From the NCBI RefSeq assembly GCF_021134715.1, contig NC_060019.1, forward strand, positions 2,294,001 to 2,358,000: a DNA stretch of 64,000 nucleotides. The letters are read 5' to 3'. The translations under genes and the position numbers were made by a program. This DNA is from Daphnia pulex. Its lineage: Eukaryota; Arthropoda; Branchiopoda; Diplostraca; Daphniidae. Positions 54,186 to 64,000 of the stretch are shown here, one piece after another (positions within the stretch are counted from its first letter, which is position 1; each line of letters starts with the position of its first letter). The notes under the pieces were generated by a model. That model was not told the DNA's origin, ran no database searches, and saw nothing but the letters and a program-made list of their open reading frames with translations.

Positions 54186-54220
54186 CGCCCCTGGGTGGGA
54201 TCGAACCACCAGCCTTCCGG
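54186..54220 (-). pseudogene. tRNA-Asn 3' half, split by element H
   Basis: Ends CCGG on + before T10. The 5' half is at 59769-59804. Confidence 0.92.
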
Positions 54221-54713
54221 TTTTTTTTTTATATATTTAAACGATTTATTGTCACAATTAAAATTTAAATTTCTTTACAGATACTTGGGGCATTTACGAG
54301 ATTTGTGACATAAGTGACTTGCTGTGGCCAAGGAGAAACATTACAAACAGAAAAAGAAAACATTTCGAGACGGAAATGAAAGAGGACAAATGATTTGAGT
54401 AAAAAATGTGGAATTTAACAATACGACATCTGGGGGGGGGGATCCAAGAAATAATAGTTGTAATGAGAGAACAATGTTGTATAAAGGTAAGAAGAAATCT
54501 GTTGAGAATTTTGAGAGAGAATATTTATGGATTAGAAGGTGACATCTGGGGAGAATTTTTTGAATGAAGGAGGCTTGACCAGAGAGACTGTATTTCATTG
54601 ATGGCTGGGGTGAGGTTTTGGCTGCGGGCGGTCCAGACGGTGATGATGTAGGATTGGATGAGGGCCAGTATTTTCTCTTTATTGGGGCCATTTCCAATGT
54701 CTCCATTTATTGT

Positions 54714-57700
54714 TTATTTGAGTGGTTTTTGACATCCAAGTTTCGTTAGTTGAATTCGAAGCCATAAACTGATGTGGACTTTCTCAGAACAGAGTAACAT
54801 AAGATGGTCGTCAGTTTCTTGGTCGCCATTGCATAGAGGACATTGGTCATTTCTAGAAAGTCTGAGGCTTGTGAGGCGCATTTTGGTAGGGAGCTGATTA
54901 TGGTTGAAATCCCAGACCAGTTCAGCGTTTCTTCCTTTCATTTTGGCCACCCAACGCCAGATGGAAGCCCAGTCGAGGTCTGGTTTCGCAACTTCGGTTC
55001 TCCCTGGTTGCCCAAGGTTAGCGATCAGGTGATTGTAGGTGGCGCGGTGATTGGATACGGTTGACGATGTGAAGATGCCAGCTTTAAGTAGATCGGTGAT
55101 GGTTGAAAGTGCGGTGGTGAAGTATGGATGTGATGAATGGGTTGCATTAAATCTGGGCTGGGTGATTTGTTGAAGGAGATTCTTGAGGTTTGGACCCAAC
55201 CAATAAACGGCTGCAGCTCTCTCAATAGCCTCGGGATGGATTAAAGATTTAAAGATTTGACGGGTGAAAAGGGATTGGAAGAATTGAAAAAGTAAGGTGA
55301 CTCCAAGTCCACCTTGGAGTCGGGGGCGGATCAAAACATTTAGGGGTGGGTGCTCTCTTCTTTGTGCCCAAAGAAATTTGTTGCATTTTTGTTGGAGGAG
55401 AAGGGCTTGGGTTTTGTTGCAAGGGAGTACATGAGCTATATGAACAAGTTGTGATAAGACATGTTGTTTGATGAATAGGGCGCGACCATAAAAAGTGAAA
55501 TGACGGTGTGTGTTTGTGATAAGAATATTTTGTATGATGTTGTACTGTCTTTGCCAATTGTCTCTTACTGTTGTTTTTATTTCAGAAGAAAAAGTAATTC
55601 CAAGAATTTTCAAATTGTCTACTTGAGTTATCCAATCATGTGGCCAAGTACGTTTAGGATGAGTTTGATTGAAATTGCTTCTCCGTGGGATCGAACTCCT
55701 AACCTCAGGAATCCCAGCCGACGCCGCTACCGTCTGCGCTACTACAGCCTGTGGATATTGATTTAAGGTCCAAGTGCCTAGACCAAGTAATTTTGTCTTC
55801 CCCTTGTTAATACGTGCATTTGTCCAGGCACAAAATTCTAGAATAATCTCGCATGCACGACGTACATCTTTCATTGATGAGACAAAAACTACTAGATCAT
55901 CTACATATGCACGAACTTTGATGCGTTTTCCGTAGTGTTCAATTCCGTCAATACCCCTAGACAAGCAAACTAAAAGCGGTTCAATATAGAGGGCAAACAG
56001 ATGGACTGACAGAGGGCACCCCTGTCGCACGGATTGTGCATTGTCCACAGTACCGACTATGTCATTACCGTTCAATGGCCATAGTTCAGTTATACTGTAC
56101 AGCGTCTTCAACCAATCAACAAAGAGGGGGGGATAGCCCATGGCAGTCATTACTTCCCACAGAACGTCTCGATTGACAAGGTCATATGCTTTCTCTAAAT
56201 CGTACGCGAGAATGGCGGCCGGTTTGAGAGAAGATACCTCTTTTGATTTACGACCTGTATTATCAATGACATCTCGGATTAAACACAAGCTGTCAAAGAT
56301 ATAGCGGCCGGGTACACCACCTTTTTGATGTGAGTCTAGAGAGTTTTGAAGAGATTTTCTCAGACGAAAAGCCAATACTGACGCGATTAACTTATAATCG
56401 GTATTTAACAAAGAGATTGGTCGGTAATCGGTGATTTTACTCGGTGATGGGATTTTTGGGACTAATCTTATAGCTGCCCTTCCCTGCGACGGCTGGAGTT
56501 TTCTTTTTTCGAGGACGCAATTCATCATTTCCAGAAAATGAACACCAATAACATCCCAAAATTTTATATAAAACTCAAAAGGAATGCCATCTGTACCCGG
56601 GGCCTTGTTCTTTTTAGTTGCCTTAAGGGCGATGTTAATTTCATCTACTGTGAACGGATCTACAAGAAAGTTGCCACTCTCCGGGATCGAACCTAGTACT
56701 CCTCGATTCAACGCTTGAGCGTTTAACGACTGAACTACCACTGATACACCCGAATCGTTTTTAGTGGGTTTTTTACGGGTAAGTGCACCTCTAATCCCTT
56801 CTAGAAATTTTCCAGCTAATTGGGTATTGGGGGAGGGCTGGTTCTGAAAAATTCTACTAAAGTGTTCAATTATTTCTTGATTAATCTGCTCAGGTTGGGT
56901 AATTTTACAGTTATCATTAGTTTTGAGCTGAGTGATCAGAGACTTCTGGAAATTGCTCGTTGACTTGTTCATATGAAAGGTAGATGGCTCTTCTTCGGCT
57001 ATACTTTGAACGCGTGAACGTATTGCAAATCCCCTCAATGCTTCTCGCTCCCAGGCTAGAAACTCACGTTTCAAAACCATGTAACGCGCATGATTGAAAT
57101 TTACATTGTTCACGGTTTCTTTTAGTTGATGTTGGAGTAATTTCCTTTTGACTCTCTGATCACAGATTCTCTTTTTACAATAGTTCATTGATAATCGCCT
57201 GAGGCTAGGTTTGAAAATAATCTCCCACCAATGATCTACGTTTTCAATACGGGATGGGTGTTGAGACATTTCTTCAATAAAGACATGCACCAAGTTTATA
57301 TATTCTTCTTCCTCAAGAATTGATGAGTTAAGTTTCCATAAATTCCTTGACTTGTTCCTCACTACACTAGGAGGGGTGGTGCTGTTTATATACCCTACGA
57401 TTGGTCTGTGATCCCCGAGTGGTAAGTCGTGCAAATGGATATCAGAAAATTTTACGTGATGGTGGCAATAAATTCGGTCCAATCTAGCCTGGCTAGCCGC
57501 ACAATTGTACGTCCAACAAGGTTCATTTTTCCGAATTTCTCTCCAGACATCTGTTAATGAAAGGGCTTTTACTAAATCTCGGAGGGGTTCTAGTAATGCT
57601 AGTCTAATTTTAGGTGGTGTTGTCTTGCTACTTTTACGGTCATCGATCTCGTCAACGGCATTAAAATCTCCCAATATAATTGCTGGTGCCTTATACTGGG

Positions 57701-58064
57701 CAACATAAGCCGGAATAGTTTGCCGGAGGAAAGAATCTCTATAACTTTTATTTTGGTCACCAGATGGGGCGTAAATACACACGAAAGCAAGACCCTTTAC
57801 TTCCATGGCTATCAGCCTCCCCTCCGGTTCAAACAAAATGTTTTTGGCGCTCAGCCCGTGTCGTACTAGGATGGCTGTCCCATGTTGTCTAGGACCGAGA
57901 TTTGTGTGCATCTGGTAATGTTTAGTAAATACGGTGCTAGAGTGAAATACTACTTCTTGCAAACATATAATATCAAGTTTATGATGTAAAAAGAAATTGA
58001 GTATTATTTGAAGTTTGTCAGGTGACGATATTCTGTTGATATTATATGTCGCGATGTTAGTCAT
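54714..58064 (-). CDS. ORF2 protein of element H: APE endonuclease plus reverse transcriptase, 63 residues short
   Basis: The longest uninterrupted ORF2 here: 1,116 aa, ended by a TCA-to-TAA change; the full frame would run to 54525 (1,179 aa). Endonuclease, residues 1-225: TYNIN (N8), LQE (E37), IYAPSG (Y98), GDFNAV (D133, N135), RLDRIY (194-199), GDHRP (D218, H219). Linker with tRNA-like TL2 at 443-461. Reverse transcriptase, about 480-830: YRPISLLN (547-554), AYDLEKAYD with catalytic D622, RQGCPLS (680-686), YVDD (720-723), LKILGITF (818-825). TL3 encodes 775-793, between YVDD and the thumb. The C-terminal finger is C1075-x2-C-x8-H-x4-C1092 (zf-RVT type). PGRYIFDSLCLIRD and ARINKGK resemble the Tx1 clade. 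It nicks the target and copies the element RNA there. Confidence 0.93.
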   Translation of the reverse strand: MTNIATYNINRISSPDKLQIILNFFLHHKLDIICLQEVVFHSSTVFTKHYQMHTNLGPRQHGTAILVRHGLSAKNILFEPEGRLIAMEVKGLAFVCIYAPSGDQNKSYRDSFLRQTIPAYVAQYKAPAIILGDFNAVDEIDDRKSSKTTPPKIRLALLEPLRDLVKALSLTDVWREIRKNEPCWTYNCAASQARLDRIYCHHHVKFSDIHLHDLPLGDHRPIVGYINSTTPPSVVRNKSRNLWKLNSSILEEEEYINLVHVFIEEMSQHPSRIENVDHWWEIIFKPSLRRLSMNYCKKRICDQRVKRKLLQHQLKETVNNVNFNHARYMVLKREFLAWEREALRGFAIRSRVQSIAEEEPSTFHMNKSTSNFQKSLITQLKTNDNCKITQPEQINQEIIEHFSRIFQNQPSPNTQLAGKFLEGIRGALTRKKPTKNDSGVSVVVQSLNAQALNRGVLGSIPESGNFLVDPFTVDEINIALKATKKNKAPGTDGIPFEFYIKFWDVIGVHFLEMMNCVLEKRKLQPSQGRAAIRLVPKIPSPSKITDYRPISLLNTDYKLIASVLAFRLRKSLQNSLDSHQKGGVPGRYIFDSLCLIRDVIDNTGRKSKEVSSLKPAAILAYDLEKAYDLVNRDVLWEVMTAMGYPPLFVDWLKTLYSITELWPLNGNDIVGTVDNAQSVRQGCPLSVHLFALYIEPLLVCLSRGIDGIEHYGKRIKVRAYVDDLVVFVSSMKDVRRACEIILEFCAWTNARINKGKTKLLGLGTWTLNQYPQAVVAQTVAASAGIPEVRSSIPRRSNFNQTHPKRTWPHDWITQVDNLKILGITFSSEIKTTVRDNWQRQYNIIQNILITNTHRHFTFYGRALFIKQHVLSQLVHIAHVLPCNKTQALLLQQKCNKFLWAQRREHPPLNVLIRPRLQGGLGVTLLFQFFQSLFTRQIFKSLIHPEAIERAAAVYWLGPNLKNLLQQITQPRFNATHSSHPYFTTALSTITDLLKAGIFTSSTVSNHRATYNHLIANLGQPGRTEVAKPDLDWASIWRWVAKMKGRNAELVWDFNHNQLPTKMRLTSLRLSRNDQCPLCNGDQETDDHLMLLCSEKVHISLWLRIQLTKLGCQKPLK
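55686..55749 (-). other. tRNA-like module TL3 (copy H)
   Basis: Boxes as in copy A; one change just upstream of the A box. Confidence 0.72.
56681..56746 (-). other. tRNA-like module TL2 (copy H), A box mutated
   Basis: The A box reads TAGTTCAGTCG, so VAQ becomes VVQ. The B box is unchanged. Confidence 0.72.
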
Positions 58065-58066
58065 GA

Positions 58067-59566
58067 TTAATATTTAAATTTGGGTTTAGAGGGTTGGGTT
58101 TTGTTATCGTGGGCTTTTTTCCTTCTAACGGCCTCCATTGCTTTGAGAGTTTTATCTACTATGGGGGTTGATGGAGTGCCGAGAGGGACGCCCAAGGACT
58201 CCTGAGTCTCACTCACATGACTAGCCTCCTGGCTATCAAGTGGCCGTTGTCCTGGCTGAATACTCCCACCAGAAAAAGAAATGTCTTCATCAGGATTTGA
58301 AATCGAAACCACTTCGGTTGCATCCATCTCTTCAAACACCTCGTTATCCATCTGATCTATCGTGGATGGAATAGATGGTACTCCAGGTGAGATTGGAGCG
58401 GGTGGAACATCGTTCCCCCCAGAGAGGGCGGGAAAAGAATTAATGTCCGCACCCGGTATCGAAACTGGAACCTCTCGAGTCGGAGACCCGAGTTCAACCA
58501 ACTGAGCTACACCAGATACAATTTACTCAGCTACCTCGCCCGAGCCAGAGGAAGAGGCAGTACGACTCCTCTTTTTTGATTGTTTTTGTTGGTCACGGAA
58601 TTCCCTCGTCTGTTTCATTTTCTTTTTCTTGACCAATTTGGACGCAACAGACGAACCTACACAGTTGGTGTCTTCAGCGTCAGCATCGGTGTCAGAAGAA
58701 GATTCAGTTCCATCGGGTTTCGAAATCTGATCCTCTGGAGCTCCATCAAGAACGACAACAGTCGACGTCGTTGGCCTCTGGGCTAACTCGGGGAATGTAT
58801 CAGCGTCAACAGTTGGAGCAATTGGCATTTGCCCGCCACCAATCGGGCCTGTCTCCTGGGGCTTCCTAACAGTTGTCCTAACTGGGCCACGATTTGTTAG
58901 TAATACACTGCTATAGCTACGTGTTCCAATGGGGCCTTTTGAAATGGTGCTGGGGTTTGTTAAACTACGGGGTTGCTTGGGGCAATTAGCTAAGACATGG
59001 GTGGGAGAATCACACATGCGGCATGTGTGCATTTGCCCTGCATAAGACACCATTATTGTTTCCTTGTAGCTTCCAAAGGTGATATAAGACGGAATGCTCT
59101 TGTGGATTTCCATATCCACGTTGACAATTCCAGTCTTTATCCCGTTCCACCTTGGGAGCGATCTATCCTGATACGTGTCCCAAAAAATCCGAGAAATCAC
59201 TCCATACTCACGCAATCTCTTGTTTAGCAGGCTTAGGTCATCATCGAATTTGAAATGTTGAATTCTAACGCGTACAAGGTTAACTGACCTATCTCTCACT
59301 CTAATTTTGACCTCCTTGCCACTAATGACTACTGATTCTTTAGCACTAAATTTATTCAAAAATTCAATATGGTCATTGACGGTCTTGAACCCAATTCGGA
59401 AAACGCAAATAGCTCGTCCTGGTAGGCGAGAAACTGCATCAAAGATGCTATCAGATTCATTACTGTCGTGCTCGAAACATTCGTAGAACTCATGCCTGGT
59501 CACTTCAGTATTACCAAAAGAGATTTCGGCAGTACGTGGCCAGACGTCTGGGGATTCCGATCCCAT
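58067..59566 (-). pseudogene. ORF1 of element H, one stop codon
   Basis: 1,500 nt, full length, with a GAA-to-TAA change at 58523-58525 (GEVAE then stop) just before TL1. Otherwise equal in layout to ORF1 of copy A, with the CCHC knuckle. Confidence 0.9.
58450..58516 (-). other. tRNA-like module TL1 (copy H)
   Basis: Same as in copy A. Confidence 0.72.
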
Positions 59567-59768
59567 TTTACCCACAATAACAGGGGCAAAAGGACGGGGA
59601 GAAAAATGCAAAAAGAGGGAACAAAACCAAAATGGCGCTCAACAAACAACAAGGGAAACATGACACACAAGCAACAATACAACAGAAGAGAAACAAAAAA
59701 AAGAACAAATAGTTTTTTGACTCACAGCAAGATGTCACACTTGGGAGCTCAGTTATACACGTCTAGTC

Positions 59769-59804
59769 ACAGCCGAACGCGCTAGCCAATTGCGCCACAG
59801 AGGC
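59769..59804 (-). pseudogene. tRNA-Asn 5' half, split by element H
   Basis: Junction identical to copy A. Confidence 0.92.
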
Positions 59805-59909
59805 ATGCTGGTTGAATAACGACACACTCGTCAAGATCAACAGGCAAACCAAACATTACCTTTTTTTAGTGTGGCCAACGCTAATAAAATGTTGCAGAAA
59901 CATTGTGGG

Positions 59910-59982
59910 GCTTCCATAGTGTAGAGGTTATCACGTCGGCTTCACACGCTGAAGGTCCTCAGTTCGATCCTGAATGGAAGCA
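59910..59982 (+). tRNA. tRNA-Val-CAC: tRNA-Val(CAC), one T-stem mismatch
   Basis: G-to-A at the outer end of the T-stem 3' strand (CTGAA) breaks one pair. Confidence 0.75.
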
Positions 59983-60212
59983 TCAGTATAACGTTAGGAA
60001 AAAATAATCGTAGGAGAAAAGGAAATGAAATGGAATTAATAACTTGTAATGTATCTTATCTTGATGACAACTAGACTAGAACAAGTAGACATCTGGAAAC
60101 TACACACAGACAACCAACCAATCATAGTAAAAGTTATCTCACGGTTCCTGGAAAGGAAAAAATGTCGTCAATAAGACTTGGTTCATTACATTGGAATAGA
60201 GCGCAATAGTAA

Positions 60213-60285
60213 GCCTGGCTAGCTCAGTCGGTAGAGCATGAGACTCTTAATCTCAGGGTCGGGGGTTCGAGCCCCCCGTTGGGCG
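60213..60285 (+). tRNA. tRNA-Lys-CTT: tRNA-Lys(CTT)
   Basis: Matches the copy at 1045-1117. Confidence 0.96.
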
Positions 60286-60409
60286 TCTATATTTGCAATA
60301 TATTGCTTCTCTCATATATTTGCAAATAAATGCAGATGAAAGTTAGAAGTTGGGAGACGATCGTTAGAATTTTGTAATCATTCCAGAATAATTCTATAGC
60401 GGAATTGTA

Positions 60410-60482
60410 GTTTCCATAGTGTAGTGGTTAGCACGTCGGCCTAACACGCTGAAGGTCCTTAGTTCGATCCTGGGTGGAAACA
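60410..60482 (+). tRNA. tRNA-Val-AAC: tRNA-Val(AAC), T-stem variant
   Basis: C-to-T in the 5' T-stem strand (CTTAG) gives a T-G pair. GGTTAGCACG is present in the D arm. Confidence 0.92.
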
Positions 60483-60997
60483 GGACAATGTATTTTTAGA
60501 AAGACTATCAAAAAAGCACATTTTGGTTTTTTGAAAAAGCCAAGCATTCATGTTTCTTGTGAAAATGAAATCTACATTATGACAATGTGAAGATATTCGC
60601 AATGCTGTATCCGGAGGAAGTCAACAGAAAGCGGGAAATCAATGATGACTGTGGTTGTTGAAAAAGGTGCTATAACCCCGAAGAGACTTCTTCTGTAGCC
60701 AAACGTCAATGACTGTTGTTTTAGGGAAATGAGAAATGACTTGCTCTGGATGGGGAAGAATTCCATAAACACCGGAGGGGAATCTATATAGATTACACCT
60801 GAACCTGGAACAGTAGCTCCGAACAGTGGAAGAACATCATGTGCGTGCACCCTACGCTGCAAATGTTCAGTAGATTTAACAGTCATCAGTTAAAGAAGCC
60901 ATATCGCGAGTGTGCGCTCTTCATTGGACGCTTTAGTTGGTTAAAGGAGTCATGAGGCGAAGAAATTGAATTAAAACAACAGTAGTCATTCACCATG

Positions 60998-61071
60998 CGC
61001 CCCTGGGTGGGATCGAACCACCAGCCTTCCGGTTAACAGCCGAACGCGCTAGCCAATTGCGCCACAGAGGC
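60998..61071 (-). tRNA. tRNA-Asn-GTT: tRNA-Asn(GTT), intact
   Basis: Matches the copy at 563-636. Confidence 0.96.
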
Positions 61072-61176
61072 ATGCTGGTTGATTAACGACACACTCGTAA
61101 AGATCAACAGGCAAACCAAACATTACCTTTTTTTAGTGTGGCCAACCCTAATAAAATGTTGCAGAAACATTGTGGG

Positions 61177-61249
61177 GCTTCCATAGTGTAGAGGTTATCA
61201 CGTCGGCTTCACACGCTAAAGGTCCTCAGTTCGATCCTGAGTGGAAGCA
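61177..61249 (+). tRNA. tRNA-Val-CAC: tRNA-Val(CAC), one anticodon-stem mismatch
   Basis: GCTGA has become GCTAA, which breaks one anticodon-stem pair. Confidence 0.75.
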
Positions 61250-61479
61250 TCAGTATAACGTTAGGAAAAAATAATCGTAGGAGAAAAGGAAATGAAATGG
61301 AATTAATAACTTGTAATGTATCTTATCTTGATGACAACTAGACTAGAACAAGTAGACATCTGGAAACTACACACAGACAACCAACCAATCATAGTAAAAG
61401 TTATCTCACGGTTCCTGGAAAGGAAAAAATGTCGTCAATAAGACTTGGTTCATTACATTGGAATAGAGCGCAATAGTAA

Positions 61480-61552
61480 GCCTGGCTAGCTCAGTCGGTA
61501 GAGCATGAGACTCTTAATCTCAGGGTCGGGGGTTCGAGCCCCCCGTTGGGCG
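61480..61552 (+). tRNA. tRNA-Lys-CTT: tRNA-Lys(CTT)
   Basis: Matches the copy at 1045-1117. Confidence 0.96.
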
Positions 61553-61649
61553 TCATATATTTGCAAATAAATGCAGATGAAAGTTAGAAGTTGGGAGACG
61601 ATCGTTAGAATTTTGTAATCATTCCAGAATAATTCTATAGCGGATTGTA

Positions 61650-61722
61650 GTTTCCATAGTGTAGTGGTTATCACGTCGGCCTAACACGCTGAAGGTCCTC
61701 AGTTCGATCCTGGGTGGAAACA
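61650..61722 (+). tRNA. tRNA-Val-AAC: tRNA-Val(AAC)
   Basis: Matches the copy at 1241-1313. Confidence 0.96.
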
Positions 61723-62238
61723 GGACAATGTATTTTTAGAAAGACTATCAAAAAAGCACATTTTGGTTTTTTTGAAAAAGCCAAGCATTCATGTTTCTTG
61801 TGAAAATGAAATCTACATTATGACAATGTGAAGATATTCGCAATGCTGTATCCGGAGGAAGTCAACAGAAAGCGGGAAATCAATGATGACTGTGGTTGTT
61901 GAAAAAGGTGCTATAACCCCGAAGAGACTTCTTCTGTAGCCAAACGTCAATGACTGTTGTTTTAGGGAAATGAGAAATGACTTGCTCTGGATGGGGAAGA
62001 ATTCCATAAACACCGGAGGGGAATCTATATAGATTACACCTGAACCTGGAACAGTAGCTCCGAACAGTGGAAGAACATCATGTGCGTGCACCCTACGCTG
62101 CAAATGTTCAGTAGATTTAACAGTCATCAGTTAAAGAAGCCATATCGCGAGTGTGCGCTCTTCATTGGACGCTTTAGTTGGTTAAAGGAGTCATGAGGCG
62201 AAGAAATTGAATTAAAACAACAGTAGTCATTCACCATG

Positions 62239-62273
62239 CACCCCTGGGTGGGATCGAACCACCAGCCTTCCGG
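62239..62273 (-). pseudogene. tRNA-Asn 3' half, split by element I
   Basis: Ends CCGG on + before T9. The outermost acceptor pair is G-T instead of G-C. Confidence 0.92.
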
Positions 62274-62569
62274 TTTTTTTTTAATATTTAAACGATTTAT
62301 TGTCACAATTAAAATTTAAATTGCATTACAGATACTTGGGGCATTTAAGTGATTTGTGACATAAGTGACTTGCTGTGGCCAAGGAGAAACATTACAAAGA
62401 AAAAGAAACATTTCGAGACGGAAATGAAAGAGGACAAATGATTTTGGTGAAAAATGTGAAATTTAACAATACGACATCTGGGGGGGATCCAAGAAATATT
62501 AACTGTAATGAGAGAACAATGTTGTATAAAGATAAGAAGAAATCTGTTGAGAATTTTGAGAGGGAATAT

Positions 62570-64000
62570 TTATGGATTAGAAGGTGACATCTGGGGAGAA
62601 TTTTTTGAATGAAGGAGGCTTGACCAGAGAGACTGTATTTCATTGATTGCTGGGGTGAGGTTTTGGCAGCGGGCGGTCCAGACGGTGATGATGTAGGATT
62701 GGATGAGTGCCAGTATTTTCTCTTTATTGGGGCCATTTCCAATGTCTCCATTTATTGTTGATTTGAGTGGTTTTTGACATCCAAGTTTCGTTAGTTGAAT
62801 TCGAAGCCATAAACTGATGTGGACTTTCTCAGAACAGAGTAACATAAGATGGTCGTCAGTTTCTTGGCCGCTATTGCATAGAGGACATTGGTCATTTCTA
62901 GAAAGTCTGAGGCTTGTGAGGCGCATTTTGGTAGGGAGCTGATTATGGTTGAAATCCCAGACCAGTTCAGCGTTTCTTCCTTTCATTTTGGCCACCCAAC
63001 GCCAGATGGAAGCCCAGTCGAGGTCTGGTTTCGCAACTTCGGTTCTCCCTGGTTGCCCAAGGTTAGCGATCAGGTGATTGTAGGTGGCGCGGTGATTGGA
63101 TACGGTTGACGATGTGAAGATGCCAGCTTTAAGTAGAGCGGTGATGGTTGAAAGTGCGGTGGTGAAATATGGATGTGATGAATGGGTTGCATTAAATCTG
63201 GGCTGGATGATTTGTTGAAGGAGATTCTTGAGGTGTGGACCCAACCAATAAACGGCTGCAGCTCTCTCAATAGCCTCGGGATGGATTAAAGATTTAAAGA
63301 TTTGACGGGTGAAAAGGGATTGGAAGAATTGAAAAAGTAAGGTGACTCCAAGTCCACCTTGGAGTCGGGGGCGGATCAAAACATTTAGGGGTGGGTGCTC
63401 TCTTCGTTGTGCCCAAAGAAATTTGTTGCATTTTTGTTGGAGGAGAAGGGCTTGGGTTTTGTTGCAAGGGATACATGAGCTATATGAACAAGTTGTGATA
63501 AGACATGTTGTTTGATGAATAGGACGCGACCATAAAAGTGAAATGACGGTGTGTGTTTGTGATAAGAATATTTTGTATGATGTTGAACTGTCTTTGCCAA
63601 TTGTCTCTTACTGTTGTTTTTATTTCAGAAGAAAAAGTAATACCAAGAATTTTCAAGTTGTCTACTTGAGTTATCCAATCATGTGGCCAAGTACGTTTAG
63701 GATGAGTTTGATTGAAATTGCTTCTACGTGGGATCGAACTCCTAACCTCAGGAATCCCAGCCGACGCTACTACCGTCTGCGCTACTACGGCCTGTGGACA
63801 TTGATTTAAGGTCCAAGTGCCTAGACCAAGTAATTTTGTCTTCCCCTTGTTAATACGTGCATTTGTCCAGGCACAAAATTCTAGAATAATCTCGGATGCA
63901 CGACGTACATCTTTCATTGATGAGACAAAAACTACTAGATCATCTACATATGCACGAACTTTGATGCGTTTTCCGTAGTGTTCAATTCCGTCAATACCCC
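62570..64000 (-). pseudogene. ORF2 of element I, partial, two frameshifts
   Basis: One base is lost near 63471 and one near 63537; the second is shared with D. The part up to the stop at 62570 includes the C-terminal finger. Confidence 0.9.
63729..63792 (-). other. tRNA-like module TL3 (copy I)
   Basis: Carries the same CTACTACCG variant on + as copy D. Confidence 0.7.

Larger units (their letters stand above)
54221..59768 (-). mobile_element. Non-LTR retrotransposon copy H, full length, near-intact
   Basis: 5,548 bp with an A10 tail and a C-run of ten. It has one stop codon late in ORF2 and one in ORF1. Single-base variants near TL3 pair it with copy A. Confidence 0.95.
53598..60409. repeat. 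Array unit 17, carrying element H
   Basis: Spacer 53671-54185 holds the ORF 53760-54074. The spacer after tRNA-Lys has the 26-bp extra segment seen in units 1 and 2. Confidence 0.9.
60410..61649. repeat. Array unit 18 (empty)
   Basis: 1,240 bp. Spacer 60483-60997 holds the ORF 60572-60886. Confidence 0.9.
1..64000. repeat. Tandem tRNA gene array, about 1.24-kb unit, 19 units
   Basis: The window is one tandem array in which the order tRNA-Val(AAC) +, tRNA-Asn(GTT) -, tRNA-Val(CAC) +, tRNA-Lys(CTT) + recurs 19 times. Empty units measure 1,237 to 1,266 bp. Both window ends cut through a unit, so the array extends further. Spacers are nearly identical between units, which suggests unequal exchange and gene conversion. 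Nothing in the window lies outside the array units and their retrotransposon inserts. Confidence 0.97.
61650..64000. repeat. Array unit 19, carrying element I (cut by window end)
   Basis: Spacer 61723-62238 holds the ORF 61813-62127. The rest of the window is element I. Confidence 0.9.
62274..64000 (-). mobile_element. Non-LTR retrotransposon copy I, 3' part (window ends inside it)
   Basis: At least 1,727 bp: A9 tail, 3' UTR with a C-run of seven as in D, and ORF2 back to the region after YVDD. The 5' extent is not visible. Confidence 0.94.

Noticed and set aside
1-64000. CRISPR array, bacterial operon or phage reading of the repeats
   Set aside because: The repeats are kilobase tRNA units with Pol III signals, and the inserts are LINEs with APE and RT domains. 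There are no spacers or cas-like genes.
1-64000. Whole array as an assembly artefact
   Set aside because: Copies carry distinct lesions, tail lengths and spacer markers, so they are real separate units. Exact copy number and order still need long-read confirmation.

Overview
This window is eukaryotic and almost certainly animal nuclear DNA, probably from an invertebrate. It is a tandem array of RNA polymerase III tRNA genes, repeatedly invaded by one family of non-LTR retrotransposon. The tRNA genes have animal-type sequences, encode no CCA, and lack bacterial operon features. The species cannot be named from the sequence.

Layout. The array has 19 units of about 1,240 bp (1,266 bp in some). 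Each unit carries tRNA-Val(AAC) on +, tRNA-Asn(GTT) on -, tRNA-Val(CAC) on + and tRNA-Lys(CTT) on +. Nine of the 19 tRNA-Asn genes are interrupted in the anticodon loop by a retrotransposon copy, always in the same orientation as the tRNA. I call the copies A to I: A 4369-9919, B 11166-16711, C 20433-25980, D 27222-32735, E 37694-38780 (5' truncated), F 40029-45598, G 48074-52982 (internal deletion), H 54221-59768 and I 62274 to the window end. Full-length copies are about 5.55 kb and carry a 5' UTR of about 200 nt, ORF1 (499 aa, CCHC zinc knuckle), ORF2 (1,179 aa: APE-type endonuclease, reverse transcriptase, C-terminal CCHC finger), a 3' UTR with AATAAA and a poly(A) tail. ORF architecture and motifs place it near the Tx1 clade of APE-encoding LINEs, which includes other elements specific for small RNA genes.

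The most unusual feature is that the coding sequence of the element contains three tRNA-like modules, one in ORF1 and two in ORF2. Each is in sense orientation and keeps the 55-nt A-box to B-box span found in the tRNA-Lys genes here. All three are read in the same phase, giving a 19-residue VAQ-x13-SIP motif. An element that inserts into a tRNA gene therefore carries three tRNA-like, Pol III promoter-like segments inside its own open reading frames.

History. No copy visible here has both ORFs intact, although several differ from intact by a single lesion per ORF. Shared lesions (F with G, D with I) and shared variants (A with H) show that some copies multiplied by duplication of array units. 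Differences in divergence and tail length suggest that others are separate insertions. Several tRNA copies are decaying: changed stems, a lost acceptor segment, and one tRNA-Lys whose anticodon reads TTT but which has lost T33.
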